Assembly: GCF_001642475.1 (NCBI RefSeq) | Contig: NW_019173970.1 | Span: 206,438 to 270,437, forward strand | Reading direction: 5' to 3' | Length of the DNA stretch: 64,000 nucleotides | Source: Fonsecaea monophora | Taxonomy: Eukaryota > Ascomycota > Eurotiomycetes > Chaetothyriales > Herpotrichiellaceae | Shown: positions 45,816 to 57,389 of the stretch, piece after piece | Layout of the letters: the number at the start of each line of letters is the position of its first letter | Numbering within the stretch: position 1 is the first letter of the stretch | Notes under the pieces: model-generated | Seen by the model: the letters and a program-made list of their open reading frames with translations, nothing else | Told to the model about the DNA's origin: nothing | The model's database searches: none | Position numbers and translations under genes: made by a program

Positions 45816-47351
45816 TCAAGCGTCGACCTCTCGGACCTTGTATGCAAACATTCCATTCGACGGGATTCCGTTCTTGTCGAGCATCTTGACCGAGGTCTCC
45901 ACGCCGGCCGCGGGCACGCGGTACTCGAACTTTTTGCCTGGCGCCGGTTTCGAGCCGTCCGGGAGCGCATACGGGTACGGGAGGTATTCGGGCATGAGGC
46001 CTAGCTGGATCAGGAGCGAAGCTTGGTCCCACGCGATGTGTTCGTGATACAGGCGGTCGCCACGCACGCAGACGACAGATGTGCAGGGGAGCTCGACTTT
46101 TCGTCCCGTGGGCGGGATGCCGGGGGCTCTGTCCGGGGGAGTGGTAAGTTTCTTAGGAGTCCAAAAGACGAGAGGCACACAGCGAGAGACAGGGGAGAGA
46201 GGGAGTGAATGTCTTACAGCCAGTCGATCTCCATATCGTGCGTAAACTTGGCAACAAACTCGTCACAGACGCGATCGATGCCGATGGTTCGACTCACGAG
46301 CAGGAGCTCCATGTCTTTGGGGTTCTTGGGGATGAAGTGGTTGCGGTAAAAGTTTGTCAGGCTCGTTCTACCAATGCCGCCGGTCATCTGCAGCGATTCC
46401 CCTCAAGTTAGAACAGTCAGAACAACCACGTAGCGAGATGCAGGGGTCAATGGACATATTCGTACCGTGGTGATATGGTTAACATAAGGCTCTTGCACCA
46501 TGGTTTCCATGGTCTTGGGCACCGAGCGCTCCGCAAATTCAAAGTACGTGTGCTCCTCCCAGATGGCTTCCAGGTCAAAGTCCAAGCCGCGGATGTACTT
46601 CTTCAGGAACGTGAGGTTTCGAGTGTGCGCCACGGCTTCCTGGGTGCCATCGAATTCCGGCTGCCCTGGTATCACGAATTTGGGGGACTTGGCCGTTGGG
46701 TAGGTGTATATCTTGGCCTCTGGGTGCGAACCTGGCTTTTCATGTCCAGCGAAATGACAGAGTCTGGGTATCGCGACTGGAGTGACCAAGTCCCCCGCCG
46801 TGCCGTAGATGACAGCCGCCGCAATCTTGGGCCCGATAGCTGCACTGTGGGCAAACTCATTCCAGAGAGCGGTGTCGTAGACTTGGAAGATGGTCTTTCA
46901 GTATCCCCAGGGGAAACAACAGAGGTGAAAGAAAGGTAGAGACAATTGGTGGCGAGGAGGGAGCCTCTTGAGGCAAGGAGATGGCAGACTCACCGACCAT
47001 CCCAATTCCATCCTTCACATCGCACTTCTCACACTCCTCAAGCGCAGCGACAGCTTTTGCGAGGATCTCCGTCGCTGTCGTGGTTGAGCCCTGAGTGAAT
47101 TCTTCTCCTCGAATCTCCACCACCGCAAATCCTTCTTCCGCCCACTTTAGCAGTGGAGGTGGGATGCCATTCTCGCAAACAACGCCGCCATTCGTGTAGC
47201 GTGGCGCATTCGCCGGCAGCACGAGGATAAGTCCTGGCCCGTGGCCCTTCCGAGATAGCGGCGGCAACAGTGAAATATGATCAGTGACTTTGACCAGGTC
47301 AGCAGTCGGAAGGGAGATGTGCTCTTCGGCAGCGGCAGATGGGTCGGCCAT
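45816..47351 (-). CDS. Dienelactone-hydrolase-like / SnoaL-like fusion protein
   Basis: Predicted 418-residue protein. Exons 47351-46994, 46881-46466, 46387-46218 and 46128-45816 (1257 bases). Residues about 30-245 look like an alpha/beta hydrolase of the dienelactone hydrolase type (GPGLILVLPANAPRY, KWAEEGFAVVEIRGEEF). Residues about 250-400 look like a SnoaL/NTF2 cone (EHTYFEFAERSVPKTMETM, VNHITTMTGGIGR, NFYRNHFIPKNP, RGDRLYHEHIAWDQASLL). The nucleophile elbow G-x-C/S-x-G is not visible: the corresponding place reads GIGMVVYDTALW. The hydrolase half may thus be inactive or my first junction wrong; the obvious acceptor after 46911 would break frame, so I used the AG before 46881. No signal peptide. 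Function unknown; possible roles are lactone or aromatic catabolism. Confidence 0.75.
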
Positions 47352-48278
47352 TTTCTGCGTAGATAACCTGTCAACAGGAGATGGGGGAAGAACTGGGCTT
47401 GACCCAATGTATGCCTGAGTATATATACTTGAGAGTCTTTCCCGATTACGCCGGGTCAGTTACTCGAAGAGAGATGTACAAGGTGTGCGCTGGTGTCTTG
47501 GGTGGAATGAGTGCGCGGACCGCAACGCTTGATAAGGCGTTCAGCCTCGCTCGGCAAACAGTTGGATCGTATGATGACACGATGGTTAAGCTTCCACGTC
47601 ACCACAAGATTTGATATAACTTTTGTCGTGGTCTACATAGATTGATCAGGTCTAATTGCATACATAGAGTCAGGATATTCTGCGTTGATTCTGCTTCATA
47701 GCATCATAGCCACATGGTATCGTCAGCAGCACCTCTAAGCCTCCACACTCTGCCGGAAAAAAAAATAGTAAATAAAAAAATTTAGTACTAATGTTCGCCC
47801 AACAGCTTGAGCTCTAATCCGCATGTCGGAATATGAAAGAACTGGTCATCTTGAGATCAACGACAGGTACAGGAAATTCAAACTCTCCCATCGAGAAGCA
47901 TCAGCGCAAGGAGAATTCGTATTCGAAAACAAGAAATTTGGAACATGACTGATCCATTGCGTATCCCATCTACAAGAATGAATTCGACAACGGATCCCAG
48001 CCGGCCACATATCAGGACTCAATAATACACAACAGGTAGATGAGGTACTGTATACTTGGTGGAAAGTAGGACGTCGAGGAGTTCAATGGACTTGTAGATC
48101 CCGGCTGACCTTCCAATGGAGTTGATATGCTGGCTGGACTCGTACTAGCTCATATAGGGCTAGCGTTAAATGTTATCGATAACCAGAAAAATTGTTGGCG
48201 AACTCCGCAGCAATTTTCCCAACTGCAACATTTTGCATTCAGTCTCACCGCCAGCAGGGATTTGCGATCAGCAGCAAC
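47352..48278. other. Intergenic AT-rich region, divergent promoter
   Basis: About 0.9 kb between the head-to-head hydrolase fusion and HAS1. It contains an A/T-rich stretch at 47757-47790 and no supported gene. Confidence 0.5.
48172..48183. promoter_or_regulatory. 12-bp palindrome GTTATCGATAAC upstream of HAS1
   Basis: Perfect palindrome about 95 bp before the HAS1 ATG, followed closely by GAAAAATTG, which partly resembles the ribosome-biogenesis RRPE element. A regulatory role is only inferred from position. Confidence 0.35.
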
Positions 48279-50265
48279 ATGTCCAACTCGACAGATCCCC
48301 AGTTGGCAGAGTCGAAGAAGCGTAAAAGGAAGCGGACGAAACACACACAAGCCGAAAACAGCACGCAACCTGCACGGCCTGCTCCCAGCGACCGAATTGT
48401 TGGATCTACGAACGAACCGCAAGAGAAGAGCAAAAAGAGACGGAAGACGTCACACTCGAGCGACGACGAAGACGAAGACGATGTTGAGGCCGAAGGTACC
48501 GCTGAATCTGTAAAAGATGCTGCGGAAGAAGCAGAGGAGGATTCTTTAGACAGTGGGGTGGATGGTGAGGTCGACAACAACGACGAAGCAGGGGCCGAAC
48601 TCGAAGAGACGGTCGAAACCACGACAATGACCACAGAAATTACTTCTGCCCCTGCTCCCACAGATCTGCCAACAGACACGGTTCCTTCACTGCCTGGCAC
48701 CGACAGCACTCCTCAAGCTTTCTCCGAACTCAAGCTCTCCGAAAAGACGATGCAAGCCATTAAAGAAATGGGTTTCACCAACATGACCGAGATTCAAAGG
48801 CGAGGCATTCCCCCTCTAATGGCAGGCCGTGACGTCCTGGGAGCCGCAAAAACTGGTTCGGGAAAGACACTCGCCTTCCTCATCCCCGCTGTGGAAATGT
48901 TGCACGCACTCCGCTTCAAACCGCGTAACGGCACTGGCGTGATCGTCGTCTCGCCCACACGAGAATTGGCACTGCAAATCTTCGGGGTGGCCCGCGATCT
49001 CATGCAATTTCACAGTCAAACGTTTGGAATCGTCATTGGTGGTGCAAACCGCAGCGCCGAAGCCGAAAAGCTCGTCAAGGGCGTCAACCTCCTGATTGCC
49101 ACTCCGGGCAGGTTGCTCGACCACCTCCAAAATACAAAGGGCTTCGTCTACAAGAACGTGAAAGCACTCGTTATTGACGAAGCAGACCGTATCCTGGAAG
49201 TCGGATTCGAAGACGAAATGCGGCAAATCGTCAAGATCCTCCCAGACCGTGACCACCGCCAGACCATGCTCTTCAGCGCGACGCAGACCACCAAAGTCGA
49301 AGACCTGGCGCGCATCTCGCTCCGCCCCGGCCCGCTCTACATCAACGTCGACCACAAAAAGGAGCACAGCACCGTCGAAGGGCTCGAGCAGGGCTACGTG
49401 ATCTGCGACTCGGACAAACGGTTCCTGCTCCTCTTCAGCTTCCTGAAGCGCAACCTGAAAAAGAAGATCATCGTCTTCATGAGCAGCTGCAACTGCGTCA
49501 AGTACCACTCGGAGCTGCTCAATTACATCGACCTGCCCGTGCTCGAGCTGCACGGCAACCTCAAGCAGCAGAAGCGGACCAACACTTTTTTCGAATTCTG
49601 CAACGCCACCCACGGCACCCTGATCTGCACCGACGTCGCCGCCCGGGGCCTAGACATCCCCGCCGTCGACTGGATCGTACAGTTCGACCCCCCGGACGAC
49701 CCGCGCGACTACATCCACCGAGTGGGCCGTACGGCGCGCGGCTCCAACGGCAAAGGCCGCAGCCTCATGTTCCTGCAGCCCAGCGAAGTCGGCTTCCTGA
49801 GCCAGCTGAAGGAGGCCCGCGTGCCCGTCGTCGAGTTCGACTTCCCCGCCAAAAAGCTGGTCAACATCCAGAGCCAGCTCGAGAAGCTGATCGGCCAGAA
49901 CTACTACTTGAACAAGGTGGGTTCCTTCTCCCTCCTACTCCTTTCCCCTACTTTTCATTTCATGGATTCTCAATTTCGCGTGAGTGTTTTACATAAGATC
50001 AAAATCTAACCTCCAATCTTGCTCTATATAGTCAGCCAAAGATGGCTACCGCTCGTACCTGCAAGCCTACGCCTCACACAGCCTCCGCTCCGTCTTCGAC
50101 GTCAACAAGCTCGACCTCGTCAAGGTCGCGAAGAGTTTCGGCTTTCCCACGCCGCCGAGGGTGGACATCCAGTTGGGCGCGAGCATGCGGGACAAGAAGC
50201 AGAATCCGGTGAGGAGGAGTTACGGGAGCCAGCCGAGACAGAAGAATGGGTTCAAGAGGAGATGA
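48279..50265 (+). CDS. has1: DEAD-box ATP-dependent RNA helicase Has1
   Basis: Nucleolar RNA helicase needed for 40S and 60S ribosome assembly. Exons 48279-49916 and 50032-50265, intron 115 bp, 623 residues. Motifs in order: Q motif GFTNMTEIQ, motif I AAKTGSGKT, Ia PTRELALQ, Ib TPGRLLDH, motif II VIDEADRILEVGFEDEM, motif III SATQTTKVEDLA, IV IIVFMSSCNCVKYH, V TDVAARGLDIP, VI YIHRVGRTARG. The stretch after motif VI (SQLEKLIGQNYYLNKSAKDG) and the end RSYGSQPRQKNGFKRR are diagnostic for Has1 rather than other DEAD proteins. The N-terminal ~165 residues are a basic then highly acidic Ser/Glu/Asp extension. The intron splits the conserved LNK/SAKDGY block exactly. Single-copy housekeeping gene. 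Confidence 0.96.
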
Positions 50266-50527
50266 AGTGCTCACGAGCAATTGTCTGGGTCAAATCGATT
50301 GTGCTCTCACTGATGTGTTAAGTTAATGGAGTTGGCAAACTATTAGGGACTTCTAGGGCTAATTTGCCACAAAAAGCACTGTTAGCCATGTTGCTTTACA
50401 CTCCGCCTCAATGTTATCTGCTATGCCTGACCCTAGGATCCCCCGTTCTCTTAACACTTTCTTTCCCCGCCCTGTCGCTCTCTGTCCCAATAAATGCTTC
50501 AATCGTCTGGCCAGCTTCTCCCTCGTC

Positions 50528-52450
50528 TCACGCAGCCATCATATTTGAAAGCCTCTGAAAGTCTGGGGTACCCCAACCTGTAACTGGATCCCATCCTGGG
50601 GCCGCGTCCCACCCGGCATCCGCAATCTTCGGCGACGGCTGACCAGTGTACATGTCCTGACCTGAGCATCCACGAGAACGTCCCAGCGTGATGTCGTTGA
50701 AGGCTTGGTAGCCCTGCGAATATAGCCAAGGGTTCAAGAAGCCGAGCTTTCCCTTCCCCTGCGCCAGACGTTTGTTGTTCAAATTGGATATAATAGCTGC
50801 AAAAGTTGGCGCCGCGCAGGATGTTCCGTACAAAAATTCTGCACTATCTTGGTTCTCGATTAGATAGCGCACGGATTGCGCCGAGACATCGGGGTAGCCT
50901 CGCCCAGAGGCGTTGAAATACCCTTTGTTCTTATTACCTAACCTGGAAAGGTAGGCCTTTGTGATGTTGACCTGGTAAGATGGTGCTGCGAAGTAGTTGG
51001 AAAACCCTCCTGAGGAGAAAACAGCTGCGACTTCTGGATTCACAGCATAAGTCCCTCCAACGGCTGTTACATAGGGGCATGTCGCTGGAAAATTCGGTGT
51101 GAAGCGTGGTGTTTTCTTTCCGTCGTTCGATTGACACGCGCTACCAACACCAGTATCACCTGAAGCGAAGATCACAGAGACTCCACGTAGACCGAGGAAG
51201 GAAAATGCAAGGCATACTTCCCTCGCCCAGTCGAAAGGTACCGTCTGCTCGTCCTCAGCGTACGAGGTGGTGAGAACATCGGGAAGGTCTGAGCTGTTGA
51301 GACCCAACAAGAAGTGGAGTTGATCAAGATATGGCTCGTTGCTGCCGTTCAGAGAAGGCGTCGGCTGGTCGAGATCTGCGAGCATTGGGGCGCGTCCGGC
51401 GGTTGAGTAGTAGACTACCGGTGTCCCTCGAGCCAGGGCCACGGAGTATTGCACCTGGAGGCAGTCAGTATGATCATGATTGAGGCTACGGCGCGGAAAG
51501 TAGGCCTACGTCGAGATTACCCTCAGCAGTCTTGTTCACTCCCTTCTGGTCGCTGACTCCATTGTTGATCGGGACGATGGAGAAGTCATGAGCCTGATTA
51601 CTGGCACCCGTGAGCTTGAGAAAATCTTCAAGGTCGTCAAAATACACTCCTTCTTCGATGAAGCCAGAGACACCAAGTTTCGTCTTTGCCTTGGGATCGG
51701 CCTGAAAATCAGTCATCCTATAGATGCCTCTAATGCATTCCGGGGTGATGGTGCTATTGCAAAAGGTGGCATTATAGGTCGTCAGGAGGTCAGGGTTGCC
51801 AAATGGCGAAACTAATCCAGGATCAGGATTGTCTCTGGTTTCCAGCATAAAGCTAGCTTGTGCTCTTGGTAGACCAAACCGAGTGGTGGGTTGGATTGTT
51901 GTGATCAGTGGCCACAGACGTGTCGGGACTGAGTATTGCAAGGTACGAATCAAAGTTGTTTCACCATTGTGGTACTCATGAAACTTTGTGCCCAGAAGAC
52001 TCTCAGCTTGGGAGACTGAAGCGTTGAATGTGATCCAGGATCCTTGATATGTGATGTTTGTTTCCAGAATACCTTCACACGCGAGCCAGTCTGTGACTGC
52101 GGTAACTGTGTCGCTCGCCGGTCGCAGCAGGTCGTCCAGTTCATGTTTCTCCAGATGCCGACCGTAGGATGGATGATCAGGCGTAGAGATGTCAAGTAGG
52201 TGCTGGTGGACATCGTTGATGGCAGGCTGGTGCAGAGCGAGGCGCAGTTTGAGGATTTCCTGCGGACTCGGTCGTTTGCCCTTCTTTGTGTCAGTCAACA
52301 ACGCCTTGTTCCGGGCTAGAAACACCTTACCTGAGTCCATCCTGTTGGAACATCAGACAGTTTGCCCACGACTGTAGTTGAAGTGTCAGGTAGTACAGCG
52401 CTGGAGACAGCCCAAGCGCAGAAAATCAAGGCCAGGATGAGAACAGTCAT
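50528..52450 (-). CDS. Secreted tripeptidyl peptidase, sedolisin (S53) family
   Basis: Predicted 606-residue pro-enzyme. Exon 1 52450-52331 encodes a signal peptide (MTVLILALIFCAWAVSSA); 52283-51510 is most of the pro-domain (Pro-kumamolisin fold, e.g. STPDHPSYGRHL) and the catalytic Glu/Asp segment; 51454-50528 is the rest. The S53 triad is visible: E and D in EGNLDVQYSVALA, rebuilt by the second splice, and Ser in YGTSCAAPTFAAI. The oxyanion Asp is in ASGDTGVG and the calcium site in DPVTGWGTPDF. Many N-x-S/T sites suit secretion. Acidic-pH removal of N-terminal tripeptides is the expected activity (SedB/Tpp1-like). The first acceptor may be 3 bases later (AAG|AAG), a one-residue difference. 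Confidence 0.94.
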
Positions 52451-52958
52451 GGTTTAACACTGAGGACGAGGAGAGGAAACCTTGAGGTTAGCTTTCAGGA
52501 TACGGGACGAATTGTTTGTTGGTATCGAGGTAAGCAAGGACATTGCAACCCTGAGATTAGCGCAGCTTGTATCCACGTTGGCCATCGAGCAGGAAGTGTA
52601 AGAATCCCTACGATGGACGGAGGAAGCGGCAGTGGAAGTAACGACCGGTCCTAGAGCTGAGGGGTGTTGAAAAGGCAGGAAGGGAAAGTGAAGGGACAAG
52701 TGAAGACTGTGAACAGATGTGAAATCCGGACAGTTGAGAGAACGAGAACACTGACCACGTTATCAATAACCGTCAGCTACGACCCAGCTTGGAATATGCA
52801 TTTCTCTTCCCAAATCCAGGTTGGTATATTGAAACGGTACAGAAGTCGTGCCGAAGGGCATGTAAGCAAGTGAACTGTGTTGTTTTCGTGCATCAATACT
52901 CCGTTGATATCATCTCCAAGCTGAACGAAATGGCAAAAGCCCCATGGTTCAGAATCGT
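52451..52958. other. Intergenic region
   Basis: About 500 bases between the peptidase start and the MAP kinase stop (tandem on the minus strand). No supported gene. Confidence 0.5.
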
Positions 52959-54395
52959 CTATCGTCTCATATCTGCTCCCAATTGTAGCTCCTGTTCAAG
53001 GTCATTCGTCGCAAAAGCGCCCGGCTCTTGCGGCCTTGGATCCTCATGGCTGCTCCATTGACTCGGGTTCTCGGGAATAGGCACGTTCATGTTGCCAGTA
53101 GGGTTCTGAGATGGCTGGTGACGAACGTGGTGACGGAATCTCATGACTTCGTCGAGTATCATCTTGCGCATCTCCTGGACATCTTCCACAACCTCAAACG
53201 CAAAGTCGAAGGTCTTGGGGCAAGCAGGCTCATCACTGGCGTCGTGCCAAATGTGAAGGTATCTGTGCTCCAAAGCATCCTCCACCGAGATACGAGACGA
53301 GGGATCGAATGCCAGCATTCGGTCCAGAAGATCGAGGGCATCAGGGTTCGCCTGCGGGAACAGCCTTTGGAATGTGATCTTGGGCATGTATGGCAGGTTT
53401 CGGACATACTCCTGAGCACGAGGTGATCCGATTCGCGAGAGAGTCTCCTCGTTAGGGGTGCCTAGGTAATGCAGAATCTGGTTCAGCTGATCGACGTAGT
53501 CCCGACCCTTGAAGAAGGGTCTGCCACCGAGCAATTCTGCCAAAATACATCCCACCGACCACACGTCGACTGTTCGCGTGTTAGTTGCAATTCAGGTGTC
53601 CATCGAATGCCAACATACTAGCTTTGGTATAGCTCTGAAAGCTGAGCATAATCTCTGGAGCACGATACCATCGAGTTGCGACGTATTCGGTCATGTATCC
53701 AGCATTCTCCTCAGGGTCTTGAGAGAAACCTCTGGCAAGACCGAAATCGCAAATCTTGAGCTCGCAATCGGCATTGACGAGGAGGTTTCCGGGTTTCAAA
53801 TCTCTGTGCAATACATTCGCCGAATGGATGTACTTGAGGCCGCACAGAATTTGGTAGATGAAAGATTGAAAGTGAGCATCGGTAAGTGGCTGGCCAGATC
53901 TAATGATGGCCGCGAGATCACACTCCATCAATTCTGGTGCATGTCAACGACTGTGTCCGCTCAGAAAGAGGGTCAACATACCTTCATAGAGATACGTCTC
54001 ATTGAAGTTGTCCGGTCGGGGAATATCCATATCGTAGAGACAAGTGATCTGTGCCTAGTCAGCCAGCAGGTCTTTCCTCGATTGATCACGACAACAGACA
54101 TTGCGATGGCCTCGGAAGTGCTGCAGCAGTTTGATTTCGCGCAGTGCTCGCTTCGCGAGGATCTTCTTGCTGAAGACATTGGTGACTTTCTTGATGGCCA
54201 CTCCTTCTCCCGTTTGCGAGTTGGTGGCAGCACTTTTAACAAAGTCAGTGACATTCCAGCGCGCGATCGCAGGGAGGCCTACCAGACAATACCATATGCA
54301 CCCTGACCCAACTCTTTTGTCACGGTATACCTCTCATCGACAATGAAGTCTTGATTGAAGACTTTGAACACTTTGCGCCCAGCAAGGTCCCCCAT
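52959..54395 (-). CDS. mpkA: Cell-wall-integrity MAP kinase (MpkA/Slt2 type)
   Basis: Terminal kinase of the cell-wall-integrity pathway, activated by an Mkk1/2-type MEK under wall stress. Exons 54395-54283, 54232-54100, 54048-53982, 53933-53619 and 53569-52959 give 1239 bases and 412 residues, as in other MpkA proteins. Visible: Gly-rich LGQGAYGIVC, catalytic Lys in VAIKKV, HRDLKPGNLLV, CDFGLARGF, the TEY activation loop in GYMTEYVATRWYRAPE, and a common-docking region after the kinase core. The C-terminal tail lacks the long Gln-rich extension of yeast Slt2, as is usual in moulds. TEY with a tail ending in LEQELQLGADMRR separates it from HogA (TGY) and Fus3/MpkB. It is the natural regulator of chitin synthase genes such as the one in this window, though not linked in cis. 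Confidence 0.96.
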
Positions 54396-55323
54396 GTTGC
54401 TATTGCTCCTACAACTGCGGAATGGCTTTGGATTGGTATTTGAGCAGCGTGAGAAGAGGGTGGATCGTAACAGGAGGGGTCAAGGCAGCAGTTCAGGTGC
54501 TTTAAAGGAGATCCAGCCAAGAAGGTCGGGAAGCAAGGCAGGGTTTCGGTCGAGGGATATGGTGCGGCTGAACGATAGAGTTGAGCAGTGCTGACACTCT
54601 GGGAGCAACTGTGAACCTGGAATGCGGCGAGCGAGTCCGGTCGGGGTCTATGGTGGGGGCCACTTCAGGTGTAGCGCGAAGATGTTTGCGTAAGACCTAG
54701 CCAGTAAGGGGATTTGTATACCGGAATATGATCAAAGTGAGAGATTTGAATGAAATTGGGCGATTCAGGTCTACGCCAAATAGCCGCTGAGGTGGATTTG
54801 TGATGAGAATGCTTTGGCTTCTCTCATTTTCGAAGCAGCCGCGCGCTGTTGTTTCGAAGGTGGGACGGGGAAATCGAGGGGCAGCTATCAGCCCTGAAGC
54901 CTAATTGAGCCCATGGCGGGCGCTGGGCAGTGGGTGCTGCCCCGGGGCCCGCCCTTGCCCGCCCTAACATGGCCAGCATGGCCTAATTATCTACTTGGTG
55001 TGCACCAACTTCCTACCCAACCAGGTTCGTTAACCGAGTCCGCCAGCCTGTCTAAGAAAAGATATCAGTGCCAAGCCAAGCGCGCCACGCTGGCGAACAC
55101 GTGCCAGACACCAGGAGCCTCCACAGCCTCATCTGTGCCACTTCTGGTGGAAAAATGTGGCGTTACAAATTTCAAGTATCTGCGACCAATGCCGACATCA
55201 AGTCATCGCCATCCTTGAAATAAGTGCATCCGAGACCTAGAAGACTGACGCGTGCCACGGGAAAGAATTCACCGTAATGCCCAAAACTTAGGTGAAGTCA
55301 ATTCCTACTCTCAACGGGTCGCC
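54396..55323. promoter_or_regulatory. Divergent region between MAP kinase and OTU genes
   Basis: About 0.9 kb. It includes a GC-rich, CCCGCCC-containing block near 54930-54970. No gene or RNA is supported. Confidence 0.45.
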
Positions 55324-56220
55324 ATGGAAGAATTACTTGCGAAACACCGCAAGGAAAAGCGAGATCTCCAATCACAAATCACGCAGAAAAAGAAGAATGC
55401 GACCAAGAAAACCAGAAAGGGCGTCAATGATGAATGTGAGAGACTCGAGCGGGTACTGGCTGAAAAGCAGCAGGCCGAGATTCAAGAGTTACAACCCCAA
55501 GGTACCAATGAGCTACAGGAGGCCCTAGAGGATCTCAACGTCAATGAACCTGTGGGAGAAGAAGTCAACGGCGTACCAGAAGCCACATCAGAGCCACCTA
55601 AACAAGCCAACATCGCGGATTCATCGCCCGCGGACCAGTCCCGACCTCGAAAGCCAAATCGGCAAAAGGCGAGGCTGGCACGTCGAGCAGCCGAACAGGA
55701 GGCACAAGCAGCGGCCGCAGCTCTCGAGGCAGAGAGCCTCCCCGACCTCCGGGAGCGGGAACTCGCCGACATGAAGCAACAGATGACCAAATTAGGCCTT
55801 TCAGAAACCCTCATCCGACCCGACGGTCATTGTCTCTTTTCCGCCTGCGCACACAGCATGCCTGCCGACGTACTCGCAGCAAAACCAGACAGGAATGTCA
55901 AGCAGCCATATGAGAAAGTTAGATACGCTGCTGCGGAGTTTATGGCCAGCCACCCCGAGGATTTTGAGGCCTTCATGGAGGAGCCCTTGAATGTACATGT
56001 GAAAAAGATCAGAGATACGGCGGAATGGGGTGGGGAGTTGGAGTTGCAGGCTATTGCGCGATCTTTCAATGTCGAAATCAACGTGCTCCAAGCGAGCGGC
56101 CGAGTGGAAAAAATTTCCTCCCAAGGCAGCTCAAACGACACCATTTGGCTGGCATATTATCGACACAGTTTTGGGCTTGGTGAGCATTACAATGCGTTGA
56201 AGAAAGTGGACCACAGCTGA
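55324..56220 (+). CDS. OTU-domain deubiquitinase, OTUD6-like
   Basis: Predicted 298-residue cysteine protease that removes ubiquitin. The ATG at 55324 gives MEELLAKHRKEKRDLQSQ, which fits the usual N-terminus of this family; the frame runs further upstream only with non-ATG starts. Single exon. The N-terminal third is a charged coiled coil (RKEKRDLQSQITQKKKNATK, then ECERLERVLAEKQQAE), and the middle is an Ala/Glu/Arg-rich helix. The C-terminal OTU domain carries RPDGHCLFSACAHSM with catalytic Asp and Cys, and GLGEHYNALKK with catalytic His. The yeast counterpart is Otu2, linked to 40S ribosome ubiquitin. It converges with the methyltransferase gene; stop codons are 135 bp apart. Confidence 0.93.
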   Translation: MEELLAKHRKEKRDLQSQITQKKKNATKKTRKGVNDECERLERVLAEKQQAEIQELQPQGTNELQEALEDLNVNEPVGEEVNGVPEATSEPPKQANIADSSPADQSRPRKPNRQKARLARRAAEQEAQAAAAALEAESLPDLRERELADMKQQMTKLGLSETLIRPDGHCLFSACAHSMPADVLAAKPDRNVKQPYEKVRYAAAEFMASHPEDFEAFMEEPLNVHVKKIRDTAEWGGELELQAIARSFNVEINVLQASGRVEKISSQGSSNDTIWLAYYRHSFGLGEHYNALKKVDHS

Positions 56221-56355
56221 GCAGGTACCTATTGTTCCATGTGGAATCATGAATGGCCGATGAAACAAAACGGAGGCTTTTGGACAGCACCTGATGCCTA
56301 TCAAGCTCTTGTCTCCCAGCTAACCAATCACGTGGGGGAAAATACCACCAGGATC

Positions 56356-57389
56356 TCAGCGGTGACGCCAAACCGAGATATAATCCTCTACATTTCCGTT
56401 CTTGTCCTTGCCCACATTATGCGTGTCGGCAGGATGCCAATGCCCAACCCTTTCCATAGCACCGGGGCTGGATGGTGCTAGTGGGTTCATTTTGACATTG
56501 CCTTCCTCGTCATAGGGGATTTCTTCTCCTGGATGACTCAAATGCTCGAGGTATGTCTTTGAAGCGACGCCGTAAGGGGGCCCGCCAGATTTGACAGGCT
56601 TGGTAACTGGGAACTCGAGGCACACAAGATTTGCTTGAGGGGAGTGGCGGAGGAGTTCGGTCATGCGCTTCGCCCAAGCAGAACGCATGCCTGGGCGCAT
56701 TGCACAGAAGAACTGGAAGGGCAGGTGTGAGTAAGGGTTCCTACGTCAGCTAAAGATGTATGCGTGTGACACAAGGATCAACCACCCAGAGGATGAGATC
56801 CCATACCTGAAGGGAAGGACAAAGGCAGCAACAAGGAGATCAGAAGTCAGGGAACATTACTCACAGTATAGTCATAAATGAGATCGAACTTGCCGTCCCA
56901 CTCACTACCAGCACCCAGCTCTGTCCTCGCCTTTTCCACCCATTGGTCATTGTAAAAGTCCCCTTGCAGAAAGACCATTTTTCCCTTCCCGATGTTCTCA
57001 TCATAGACGGGATACTTGGCGGCGTTCTCAGCCGCATACTTTTCACAGGCTTCAAGCGCCTTTTCAGCATATTCTAGCCCGACCACATCATATCCGAAAC
57101 TGGCCAGTAGTAGAACATCCACGCCACGGCCACAGCCGGGGACTAATGCGCGTTTCCGCTGCTTCTGTCCATCTGGTGACGACGGGGCGAGAAGGGCATT
57201 GCCGATAACATCGGCGTGGTTGATCAGCGTGTCGGCGAGGGCTGGGGATGGAGATCCACGGTCCCAGGGCAAGAAGTCTCCCTTGTTCCACAACTCGGCC
57301 CAGCCTTCCGCGTAAGCGCCTCCTTCGTACTTGGACATGTGTCCCTTGAGCCTTTCACGGTTCTCGGCCGTGGCGTTTGTCGAAGACAT
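56356..57389 (-). CDS. Thiol-methyltransferase-like SAM methyltransferase (TMT family)
   Basis: Predicted 293 residues from the ATG at 57389. Exons 57389-56865 and 56712-56356, with a 152-bp intron. The family hallmark WNKGDFLPWDRGSPSPAL is present, followed by SAM motif I ALVPGCGRGVDVLLLASFG, acidic VVGLEYAEKALEA, and FDLIYDYTFFCAM rebuilt by the splice. TMT/TPMT-like enzymes methylate halides, thiols or bisulfide with S-adenosylmethionine and often detoxify sulfide or plant isothiocyanates. The same frame stays open for 213 codons upstream, with an ATG at 57749, so a longer N-terminal form is possible. The spliced model is otherwise of normal length. Confidence 0.92.

Noticed and set aside
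26238..47351. Classical secondary-metabolite gene cluster
   Set aside because: Regulators, transporters and tailoring-type enzymes are present, but no polyketide synthase, NRPS, terpene synthase or DMATS backbone, and housekeeping-like spacing separates the parts.
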